In this document: positions 10,058 to 18,038 of the stretch, piece by piece | Numbering within the stretch: position 1 is the first letter of the stretch | Layout: every line of letters starts with the position of its first letter | Assembly: GCF_017877135.1 (NCBI RefSeq) | Contig: NZ_JAGIPH010000001.1 | Location: forward strand, 62,001-126,000 | DNA: 64,000 nt | DNA from: Neorhizobium galegae | GTDB taxonomy: Bacteria > Pseudomonadota > Alphaproteobacteria > Rhizobiales > Rhizobiaceae | Reading direction: 5' to 3' | Program-made: the position numbers and the translations under genes | Notes under the pieces: model-generated | Told to the model about the DNA's origin: nothing | The model's database searches: none | Seen by the model: the letters and a program-made list of their open reading frames with translations, nothing else

Positions 10058-10510
10058 TCAGGCAGCGTCCGACAGGCCGTCGACGCCAAACAGGCGCTGG
10101 ACATTGATGAAGCAGATCATTCCGTCTGCATGGGTGATGATGCCGTCGCAAAAGCGGCTGTCGAAGGAGGAGACGACATCGGGCACCGGCTGCAACTGGT
10201 CTTGCGAAACCGACAGCATGTCCGTGACGTGATCGACGAGCAGGCCGATGATCTCGCTTCCGGCCTCCACCACCACGATGGCGCTGCGTTCGCTGCGCTC
10301 GGCGGGCGACATGCCGAGACGATAGGCCAGATCGATGGTCGGGATGACGGTGCCGCGCAGGTTCATCACGCCCAGAACATGCCCGGGCGCATTGGGGATC
10401 GGCATGGAGGGCGCCCATCCGCGGATCTCGCGCACGCTGGTGGTGCGAATGCAGAAGTTTTGCTCCCCGAGCCGAAAGGCAATGATCTCGAATATGTCGG
10501 ATGACGCCAT
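10058..10510 (-). CDS. cheW: CheW-type chemotaxis coupling protein
   Basis: 150 aa, a complete CheW domain: IIAFRLGEQNFCI at the start, the conserved VMNLRGTVIPTIDLAYRLG in the middle, and VVVEAGSEIIGLLVDHV near the end. CheW normally bridges chemoreceptors and CheA. Here no cheA or receptor gene is adjacent; instead it lies 69 bases upstream of a periplasmic protein and hybrid kinase. It may therefore serve a non-chemotaxis sensory array, which is inference. The ATG at 10510 is the conserved start; a longer frame upstream is not family-like. Confidence 0.88.
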   Translation of the reverse strand: MASSDIFEIIAFRLGEQNFCIRTTSVREIRGWAPSMPIPNAPGHVLGVMNLRGTVIPTIDLAYRLGMSPAERSERSAIVVVEAGSEIIGLLVDHVTDMLSVSQDQLQPVPDVVSSFDSRFCDGIITHADGMICFINVQRLFGVDGLSDAA

Positions 10511-10941
10511 GGCGGACAGTCCCTCTCGTGTCGTTCGCGAACCGGTGCCGCCGCAAGGCGGGCAGATCGGCGCAGGCGGCCACCGCTCACCGTCCGCAGA
10601 AGCGCCTGCGAAAACTGTTGAAAAGCGAATGATCTGGGCGGCGCTCCACTCTCCCGCCGGCCCGCAGTAAAAAGGCAGGCTCGTGCAGAGCATTCTCCAG
10701 GCCGGGTCCGCATTCATCTCGGAAGGGACGCAAGACCGCATCACCCGGCTTTCCAAATCTAGGGCAAGGTCTCTAACCAAGAGTGAAGGAAAAGCCTCAA
10801 ACGCTTCTTTTTCTCAGTATTTCCTAATATGATACAGTCTGCGACATCGTCCCGGCACAGCCCCCTTCGCCGCTTCCGGGCCGGACCGGTGCACTTTCCT
10901 CTTTACACACACGCAGAATATGGTAACTCGCACCTCGGAAT
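10511..10941 (+). other. Intergenic region between cheW and tRNA-Thr
   Basis: About 430 bases with no gene I can support. It holds the upstream region of the cheW signalling operon (minus strand) and of tRNA-Thr (plus strand). An A/T-rich stretch at about 10800-10850 is the most promoter-like part, but I cannot name clear -35/-10 boxes. Confidence 0.5.
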
Positions 10942-11017
<76 letters not shown>

Positions 11018-11168
11018 TTCCACTTCCCAGTCCGGCGCCTCACCCTTTTACGCCCCTTCCGCTACCGCGTTTCAGGCGCGCACCGGCAAGCGGTTGCATT
11101 CCCCTGCCCAAGCACTTGTTTCCACCGCCGTTTTTCCTGTACCAAGGTGCACCAGAAGAGGTGCGCCA

Positions 11169-11942
11169 ATGTCATCGAATTCCAAACGTCTTTGCTTCAT
11201 GGCATCGTCGGCGCCCGAAGCGCAGATTGCGCTGTCGGAACTGACCGGTCTTTACGGCAATGCCAGCGTCGAAGACGCCGATGTCATCATTGCCCTTGGC
11301 GGCGATGGCTTCATGCTGCAGACGCTTCACCAGACGATCAACAGCGGCAAGCGGATCTACGGCATGAACTGCGGGTCGGTCGGTTTCCTGATGAACGATT
11401 ACCGCGTCGACCTTTTGCAGGAGCGCATCGACAACGCACTGGAAAACGATTTTCATCCGCTGCAGATGACGACAGTGAATGCCGACGGCACAAGCTCGGT
11501 GGCGCTTGCCATCAACGAGGTCTACCTGTTTCGCCAGTCCTACCAGGCGGCGAAGCTCCGGGTCACCATCGACGGCCATGTGCGGCTGTCCGAACTGATC
11601 TGCGACGGGCTGATGATTGCCACGCCCGCCGGATCCACCGCCTACAACCTCTCCGCCCACGGACCGATCCTGCCGCTCGAAGCACCGCTTCTGGCCATGA
11701 CGCCGGTGTCGGCCTTTCGCCCGCGCCGCTGGCGCGGTGCACTTCTGCCCAACAAGGTCTGCGTGGAAATCGATGTGCTGGAGCCGGAAAAGCGGCCCAC
11801 CAATGCGGTGGCCGACAATACCGAGGTCAAGGACGTGCTGCATGTGCGCATCGCCCAGTCAAATGCGCGCACGGCCCGCATCCTGTCCGACCCCGACCAT
11901 TCCTGGTCGGAACGCATCCTGGCCGAGCAGTTTTCCGACTGA
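11169..11942 (+). CDS. nadK: NAD kinase
   Basis: NAD kinase (257 aa) phosphorylates NAD to NADP using ATP or polyphosphate in the cytosol. The family signature GGDG is at residues 44-47 (IIALGGDGFML), followed by GMNCGSVGFLMN and the substrate-site stretch CDGLMIATPAGSTAYNLSA. The length is that of the compact alphaproteobacterial enzyme. The ATG at 11169 has AGAGGTG upstream; a longer in-frame start at 11094 gives a non-conserved extension. It is convergent with prfB. Confidence 0.94.
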   Translation: MSSNSKRLCFMASSAPEAQIALSELTGLYGNASVEDADVIIALGGDGFMLQTLHQTINSGKRIYGMNCGSVGFLMNDYRVDLLQERIDNALENDFHPLQMTTVNADGTSSVALAINEVYLFRQSYQAAKLRVTIDGHVRLSELICDGLMIATPAGSTAYNLSAHGPILPLEAPLLAMTPVSAFRPRRWRGALLPNKVCVEIDVLEPEKRPTNAVADNTEVKDVLHVRIAQSNARTARILSDPDHSWSERILAEQFSD

Positions 11943-11955
11943 GCAAGGCGCGCAT

Positions 11956-11992
11956 GAAAAAATGGCGCGTCGCCCTTTCAGGAGACGCGCCA
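11956..11992 (-). terminator. Rho-independent terminator after prfB
   Basis: On the minus strand a perfect 9-bp GC-rich stem (11992-11984 with 11971-11963) with a 12-base loop is followed by a run of six T (11962-11957). This is a strong terminator for prfB about 25 bases past its stop. Confidence 0.82.
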
Positions 11993-12017
11993 CCTTGATG
12001 GATCAGGTCGAAGACCC

Positions 12018-13149
12018 TCAGTCGATATCGGCCACTTCGGCGCCGGCGCCGCCGCTGATGCGGTGGGCAAGGGCTGCCTCCATGAAATCGTTCAACTCGC
12101 CGTTCAGCACGCTGTCCGGATCGGTGCTTTCGACGCCGGTGCGCAGGTCCTTGACCAGCTGGTAGGGCTGCAGCACGTAGGAGCGGATCTGGTGGCCCCA
12201 GCCGATATCCGTCTTCGATGCGGCTTCGGCGTTTGCGGCCTCTTCGCGCTTCTTCAGCTCGGCTTCGTACATGCGCGCACGCAGCATGTCCCAGGCCTTG
12301 GCCTTGTTCTTGTGCTGCGAGCGTTCCTGCTGGCAGGCCACGACAATGCCCGTCGGAATATGCGTGATGCGCACGGCCGAATCGGTGGTGTTGACGTGCT
12401 GGCCGCCGGCGCCCGACGAGCGGAACGTATCGATGCGGCAATCGCTCTCGTTGATCTCGATATTGATCGAATCGTCGACCACCGGATAGACCCAGATGGA
12501 TGAGAACGAGGTGTGGCGGCGCGCATTGCTGTCATAGGGCGAGATGCGCACCAGGCGATGCACGCCCGATTCGGTCTTCATCCAGCCATAGGCATTGTGG
12601 CCCTTGACCAGAATGGTCGCGGACTTGATGCCGGCCTCGTCGCCGTCATGCACTTCGAGCAGTTCCACCTTGAAGCCCGAACGCTCGGCCCAGCGGGTGT
12701 ACATGCGCAACAGCATGTTCGCCCAATCCTGGCTTTCGGTGCCGCCGGCGCCCGAATGCACTTCCACATAGGTATCGTTGCCGTCGGCTTCGCCCGACAG
12801 CATGGCTTCCACCTGCCGGCGCGCCGCTTCGGACCGCAGCGCCTTCAGCGCATCCTCGGCCTCGCCGACGATGCCGTCGTCGCCTTCTTCCTCGCCAAGC
12901 TCGATCAGCTCGACATTGTCCTTCAGGCGCAGTTCGAGCGCCTTGACGCCGGCAATCGCATCATCCAGCTGCTGGCGCTCGCGCATCAGCTTCTGGGCTT
13001 CGGCCGCATCGTTCCAGAGGCTCGGATCCTCTGCCTTGTTGTTCAACCAGTCCAGTCGTCTTACCGCCTGATCCCAGTCAAAGATGCCTCCTCAGCAGGC
13101 TTATGGCCTGCTTGATTTCGTCGACAATATTCAGGGTTTCATTGCGCAT
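12018..13149 (-). CDS. prfB: Peptide chain release factor 2, expressed by programmed +1 frameshift
   Basis: RF2 (376 aa in total) recognises UGA and UAA stops and triggers peptide release. The reading frame is split. The first 23 codons run from the ATG at 13149 to CTT at 13083-13081, followed by an in-frame TGA (13080-13078). Skipping one T continues as [18 protein letters not shown] and runs to 12018. The downstream part carries the catalytic GGQ motif ([12 protein letters not shown]) and the peptide-anticodon region. An AGGAGG lies three bases before the CTT-TGA-C slip site. This is the classic RF2 autoregulatory frameshift, so it is not a pseudogene. Confidence 0.96.
13077..13092 (-). promoter_or_regulatory. 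RF2 programmed +1 frameshift site
   Basis: The minus strand reads AGGAGG-CAT-CTT-TGA-C. The internal Shine-Dalgarno (13092-13087) sits three bases before CTT, and slippage on CTT-T moves the ribosome into the +1 frame when RF2 is scarce. Both the stop in the zero frame and the continuous open frame beyond it are seen directly. Confidence 0.96.
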
Positions 13150-13211
13150 CTGTGTATGCTTCGTCCTTTCGGGGGAAATTGCGCCGTCAATAGTGGCAGG
13201 CGCGGGCGAAG

Positions 13212-13246
13212 TAAACCCCGCACGAGCCCGTGAGGCCAGCGCGGGG
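13212..13246 (-). terminator. Possible terminator after mrcA
   Basis: On the minus strand CCCC-GC (13246-13241) pairs with GC-GGGG (13221-13216) around a long, partly paired loop, followed by TTTACTTC. It starts 16 bases after the mrcA stop. The T-run is short, so strength is uncertain. Confidence 0.45.
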
Positions 13247-13261
13247 ATTGTCCGGTCAGGC

Positions 13262-15715
13262 TCAGAAAAGCCCGCCTGCCCCGGATGTCACCGCCTGCTG
13301 GGCCTGCGGCGACGTCTTCAGGATCTCTTCCGGCGGCAGCTGGTCGCCCATGCCGATGACCGACAGCGAATCGGCCGGCCCGGTGCCGGGCTTGAAGGCC
13401 TCGATGATCGAATCCGGCTCGCCTTCATAGGCGAACATGCCGGTCTTGCGGTTGACCGGGATGAGTTGCATGCCGGCCGGCACGATGAACTTGCTCGGCG
13501 CCGTCACCTTGGCGGCCTGCGCGAGGAAATCGCCAAAAATCGGCGCAGCAAGGCCACTGCCGGTGCCGGCACGGCCAAGCGGTGCGGGCGTGTCGAAACC
13601 GACGTAAAGGCCCGCCACGAGATCCGGCGTGAAGCCGACGAACCAGGCGTCCTTCTCGTCATTGGTCGTGCCGGTCTTGCCGGCGACGTCACGGTCCTTG
13701 ACCGGGATCTTGCCGGCGGCGGTCCCGCGGGTCACGACACCTTCCATCATGGAGGTGATCTGGTAGGCGGTCATGGGGTCGAGAACGCGTTCGCGGTTGT
13801 CCACCAGCGTCGGCTCGTCCTGATTGGCCCACTGGCTGAAATTGCAGCCATCGCAGCCACGCTCCTCATGCCGGAAGATGGTCTTGCCGTAGCGGTCCTG
13901 GATGCGGTCGACGAGCGTCGGCTTGATCTGCTTGCCGCCATTGGCAATGACCGAATAGGCCGAGACCATGCGCAGCACGGTGGTTTCACCGGAACCCAGC
14001 GACATCGCCAGCACCGGCAGCATCTTGTCGTAGATGCCGAAGCGCTCGGCATATTCGGCCACGAGATCCATGCCCATGTCCTGCGCCAGGCGCACGGTCA
14101 TCTGGTTGCGGGATTTTTCGATACCGGTGCGCAGCGTCGAGGGACCGGCGCTGTCACCGCCATAGTTTTCCGGACGCCACACCTGGCCGCCCGACACCAT
14201 TTCGATCGGCGCATCGAGAATGACGGAGGCCGGCGTATAGCCATTGTCGAGGGCTGCCGAATAGACGAAGGGCTTGAACGACGAACCCGGCTGGCGCATG
14301 GCCTGCGTGGCGCGGTTGAATTCCGACTGGGCGTAGGAGAAGCCGCCGACCATGGCAAGTACACGGCCCGTATGCGGATCCATCACCACCATGCCGCCCT
14401 GCACCTTGGGCGGCTGACGCAGCCGGAAGCTGCCGGTCTTGCCGGCAATCGGCTCCACATAGACCACATCACCGGCCTTCAGCACGCCGTCCGGCGACCG
14501 GGCGGTTTTGCGCTCGCCCTTGGAATCGCGATAGGCCCACTTCATTTCGTCGGCGGGGATCTGGCCGCGCACGCGCTCGTCGGCCACCTTGCCGGCCACG
14601 GTTTCCGGCTGCAGGCCGATGTCGACGCTGTTTGCCGAAACGGCGGTCACCACCGCCAGCTGCCATTCCGGCACGTCGCGCAGCGGCTGCAGCTTTGCAA
14701 TTTCCACGCCCCAGTCGCCGGTAACGGCGATCGTCGCAATGGGACCATGGAAGCCGCGGCGCTGATCGTATTCCACCAGTCCGTGCTGCAGGGCGGCGCG
14801 CGCCATGATCTGCATCTGCGGGTCAAGCGAGGTGCGCACCGAAAGGCCGCCTTCGTAGAGAGCCTTTTCGCCATATTTGCCGATGATCTGGCGGCGGACT
14901 TCCTCGGAGAAGTAATCCGAGGCAAACAGCGAGGTGCCGCCGCGACGCAGTTTTACGCCGAGCGGCTGGGCCTTGGCGTCGGTCGCATCGCCAACCGTAA
15001 TGTAGCCGTTCTCGGCCATGCGATCGATGACCCAGTTGCGGCGCTCAAGCGCTGCCTTTTCATGGCGGAACGGATGGTAATTGGCCGGGCCCTTGGGCAG
15101 CGAGGCAAGATAGGCGGTTTCGGCAATCGTCAGTTCCGTCACCGACTTGTCGAAATAGGTGAGCGCTGCACCGGCAATGCCGTAGGCGTTGAGGCCGAAG
15201 AAGATTTCGTTGAGATAAAGCTCGAGGATCTTGTCCTTCGAATAGGTCTGCTCGATGCGGAAGGAGAGAATCGCTTCCTTCACCTTGCGGTCGATTGTCT
15301 GGTCGGCCGAGAGAAGGAAGTTCTTGGCCACCTGCTGGGTGATGGTGGAGGCGCCCTCCGGACGGCGGCCGGACCCGATATTCTGCACGTTGTTAAGGAC
15401 GGCGCGGGCCAGGCCCCAGAAGTCGACGCCCGGATGATTGTAGAAATTCTTGTCTTCCGCCGACAGAAAGGCTGCCTTCACCCGGTCGGGAATGGCCTGG
15501 ATCGGCAGGAAGAGGCGCTTCTCACGGGCATATTCCGACATCAGCGCGCCGTTTCCGGCATGCACGCGGGTCGCCACCGGTGGCTCGTAGGAGGCAAGCA
15601 CCTCGTAATTGGGCAAGTCCCTGGATACGCCGCCGAGATAAACGGCAGCGACGGCGGCCACCACGAGGAACCCCGCGCAGGCCAGTCCGAACAAGTATCC
15701 AAGCAATCTGATCAT
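13262..15715 (-). CDS. mrcA: Penicillin-binding protein 1A (bifunctional transglycosylase/transpeptidase)
   Basis: Class A PBP (817 aa) that polymerises and cross-links peptidoglycan in the periplasm. One N-terminal membrane anchor (about 5-28) is followed by the GT51 glycosyltransferase domain with the catalytic Glu in SAEDKNFYNHPGVD and the motif ASTITQQVAKN. A PBP1A-type OB-like domain comes next, then the transpeptidase with the serine motif PGSSFKPF, the SRN box as KSRNQMTVR, and the KTGTTN box. The start ATG at 15715 is clear. The 270 bases upstream to amiC hold promoter-type DNA and no gene. Confidence 0.95.
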   Translation of the reverse strand: MIRLLGYLFGLACAGFLVVAAVAAVYLGGVSRDLPNYEVLASYEPPVATRVHAGNGALMSEYAREKRLFLPIQAIPDRVKAAFLSAEDKNFYNHPGVDFWGLARAVLNNVQNIGSGRRPEGASTITQQVAKNFLLSADQTIDRKVKEAILSFRIEQTYSKDKILELYLNEIFFGLNAYGIAGAALTYFDKSVTELTIAETAYLASLPKGPANYHPFRHEKAALERRNWVIDRMAENGYITVGDATDAKAQPLGVKLRRGGTSLFASDYFSEEVRRQIIGKYGEKALYEGGLSVRTSLDPQMQIMARAALQHGLVEYDQRRGFHGPIATIAVTGDWGVEIAKLQPLRDVPEWQLAVVTAVSANSVDIGLQPETVAGKVADERVRGQIPADEMKWAYRDSKGERKTARSPDGVLKAGDVVYVEPIAGKTGSFRLRQPPKVQGGMVVMDPHTGRVLAMVGGFSYAQSEFNRATQAMRQPGSSFKPFVYSAALDNGYTPASVILDAPIEMVSGGQVWRPENYGGDSAGPSTLRTGIEKSRNQMTVRLAQDMGMDLVAEYAERFGIYDKMLPVLAMSLGSGETTVLRMVSAYSVIANGGKQIKPTLVDRIQDRYGKTIFRHEERGCDGCNFSQWANQDEPTLVDNRERVLDPMTAYQITSMMEGVVTRGTAAGKIPVKDRDVAGKTGTTNDEKDAWFVGFTPDLVAGLYVGFDTPAPLGRAGTGSGLAAPIFGDFLAQAAKVTAPSKFIVPAGMQLIPVNRKTGMFAYEGEPDSIIEAFKPGTGPADSLSVIGMGDQLPPEEILKTSPQAQQAVTSGAGGLF

Positions 15716-15985
15716 CAGCAGCTACCGCTTTAATATCGTCTGGCGCACAACAGCACCATCTCATGTTTCGAGGCGTTTTGCACGGGCGGCCGGACAAGCG
15801 CAAGCCTGAAGCCTTGAAAACCGGGCCATCATCCGTGACGGTTAAGATCCGAGTAACCTTTCGAATGTGAGTAAAATAGGGCTCCCGCGCGCCTTTCACA
15901 GATCGTGACCGACACGCGGCGGTTTTAAAGGCCAATTTAACGGCTCGCTGTAGCAGCGGAAGCACGGTGCATGCGCTGCCCTTTG

Positions 15986-17299
15986 TCAGCCGCCGCCGGC
16001 CACCGTCTCGGCGCGGTAGCGTCCCACCGCATCGGCCATCCGGTCGGCCACCTTCTGGCGCCAGGCCGGATCGAGCAGCAGCGCCTCATCGGCCGGGTTG
16101 GACAGGAAGCCGAGTTCCAGAAGGATGGACGGCATGTCCGGGGCGCGCAGAACCTGAAAACCCGCCTGGCGATGCGGATTGTTGATGAGACCGATCTGGC
16201 CGTCGAAGGATTTCACCACCCGTTCGGCCAGCGAGATCGAAAAGGCCTGGGTTTCCCGCCGCGCCAGATCAAGCAGGATATCGGCGATTTCCGGCGGCCC
16301 GCTTTCGATCGAATAGCCGGCGAGCTGGTCGGACAGGTTTTCGCGCGCGGCAAGCGCTGCCGCCATCCGGTCGGACGCGGTGTCGGAGAGCGTATAGACG
16401 GTGGCGCCGCGGATGTTCTTCTGGCCGAGCGTGTCGGCATGCAGCGAGATGAACAGGTCGGCGCCGCCCTGGCGCGCCAGCGTCACGCGCTCCGAAAGCG
16501 ACAGGAAGGTGTCGCTGTCGCGGGTCAGAAACGCCTTCACGCCCTTTTCCTGGTTGAGCCGGGCGGCCAGCGTTTCGGCAAAGGCCAGCGTGATCTCCTT
16601 CTCCGGCGTCTTCGACGTCGCCCCCATCGCGCCGGTATCGATGCCGCCATGGCCCGCATCGACGGCAATGGTGAACACGCCATCCGTTGCCGGATCGCGG
16701 GCGCTGGCGCCGAGCCCCTCGATGGCGGATCCCGATTGCGGCTGCACCCATTTCTGCTGCGCCACCAGATCGGCAAAAGCCTTCGGCGTGGTCATCTCCG
16801 CATCCAGCACCAGCCGGTAGCCGTGCCCCTCGTTCTTCTGCACTTCGGCCAGAACGAGCCGCACCGGGCGAATGCCGGTGAAAACGATGCGTGCGCTGCC
16901 CTGCCCCATCGTGCCGTAGCGGATGTCCTTGAACAGGCCGCGCGCGGAAAGGTCGGCGGCGGGAAAGCCGAAGGCGGTGGCCGGAAGATCGATGACGATG
17001 CGCTCGGGCGAGGCGACGTAATGCGCGCTGAATTCCGGCTTTCCGTCAAAATCGATCACGACACGCGTGCGGGCGTCGTCGCCGGCAATGCGGGCGCTGA
17101 AGGCAAGAAGCTTTTCGCCCTCGCCTGTCGCCGGCTCCGTCTCCGTGGCATGGGCGCGGGCGACGAAGGAGACCATCATGAGCGACGCCAGAAGCAGCGC
17201 ACACAGCCGGGTGAAACGAAGCGATCCGCGAGCGGAACCGTGCCAAGCGCCCAAGAGGCCCGCCTGCCCGACTGGAAGTGCCGTCGAAAGCCGTTTCAT
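15986..17299 (-). CDS. amiC: N-acetylmuramoyl-L-alanine amidase (AMIN plus Amidase_3)
   Basis: 437 aa exported cell-wall hydrolase that cleaves the amide bond between N-acetylmuramic acid and the stem peptide, usually at the septum. An N-terminal export signal (hydrophobic run about 33-50) is followed by an AMIN domain (about 60-160). The C-terminal zinc amidase domain has VDAGHGGIDTGAMG, the zinc-ligand glutamate region, SLHADTL, and the catalytic LELGFLSN near the end. I chose the ATG at 17299, which has GGGGAG upstream; an ATG at 17332 is also possible. It is followed after 270 bases by mrcA, also in cell-wall synthesis. The symbol is by analogy with AmiC. Confidence 0.92.
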   Translation of the reverse strand: MKRLSTALPVGQAGLLGAWHGSARGSLRFTRLCALLLASLMMVSFVARAHATETEPATGEGEKLLAFSARIAGDDARTRVVIDFDGKPEFSAHYVASPERIVIDLPATAFGFPAADLSARGLFKDIRYGTMGQGSARIVFTGIRPVRLVLAEVQKNEGHGYRLVLDAEMTTPKAFADLVAQQKWVQPQSGSAIEGLGASARDPATDGVFTIAVDAGHGGIDTGAMGATSKTPEKEITLAFAETLAARLNQEKGVKAFLTRDSDTFLSLSERVTLARQGGADLFISLHADTLGQKNIRGATVYTLSDTASDRMAAALAARENLSDQLAGYSIESGPPEIADILLDLARRETQAFSISLAERVVKSFDGQIGLINNPHRQAGFQVLRAPDMPSILLELGFLSNPADEALLLDPAWRQKVADRMADAVGRYRAETVAGGG

Positions 17300-18038
17300 C
17301 CGCGCGTCCGCTCCCCGTATCCGCCTGTCCATGCGCAGCAATGCTGCGCGCCTGCTGTCAAGAACGCCTGCCCGAAGCGTTCCCTTCCGGCTTTTTCAAG
17401 GCCATTGCCATGCCTGGCGAAAGGCCGGCCGAAGCCCAACCATGAGGCGCGATTCGCCTGGCTCCTGCCCGTCCCGGCCCGACAGCCGGGCGTCAGAGGC
17501 ACAGCATGCGGCGCCACCGCCCGTTTGACCTCTGGCTTAAGGCGCGCAAATTGATCCATAGTAAGGCAGAACCGGCTTTCCCCTTGCTATTGTTATCGAG
17601 AAAACATACAAGGCTTATGAGGGTTTAAGTGTCGACGGGATAGTATGTTGATAGGCTGCCAGCAAGTCAGTTCTGGCGCCAAAGACCGACAGACATCCGC
17701 CGTCTCTACATTTGGCCTGAAACTCTATCCGAACCGGCGGTGGCCGGAGACAGTACCGGATGGCTCGCCATCCACGCTCATCGGGAGCAAATTCATCGGA
17801 CCCCTGGTCGGGTCTATTGTATCGTCTTTCTCGTCTGGTCTTTGATGTCGCGGCACGGATTGCATAAACTGGAACAGCGGAGGGAGCCCATGGCTCCGGT
17901 CTGCGTCCGGTTGATCCCCTCGCCGAGACGGCCGACGGGAATATTCTTATCCGGCGCCCCGTACGCGACGCATGATCGGCCTGTCCCTGCGACACGCCCC
18001 TCTGCCTCTGCGCGTCCGCGCCGAGGAGCAGAACTTTC
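17300..18038 (+). promoter_or_regulatory. Long rne leader and divergent amiC/rne promoter region
   Basis: About 740 bases without a supported gene separate amiC (minus) from rne (plus). Two perfect 6-bp stem-loops are visible at 17758-17773 and 17883-17897, and GAGGAG precedes the rne start. Long structured leaders that RNase E itself cleaves control rne mRNA in other bacteria. I infer a similar role because of the length and the stems; the sequence does not prove it. Open frames inside are short and not protein-like. Confidence 0.45.

Noticed and set aside
13103..15733. 876-residue plus-strand open frame opposite mrcA
   Set aside because: Antisense shadow of PBP1A with no ribosome site or domain-like motifs.
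15925..15950. CtrA-like TTAA...TTAAC upstream of mrcA
   Set aside because: The spacing is 8 bases, not the required 7, so I do not call a site.
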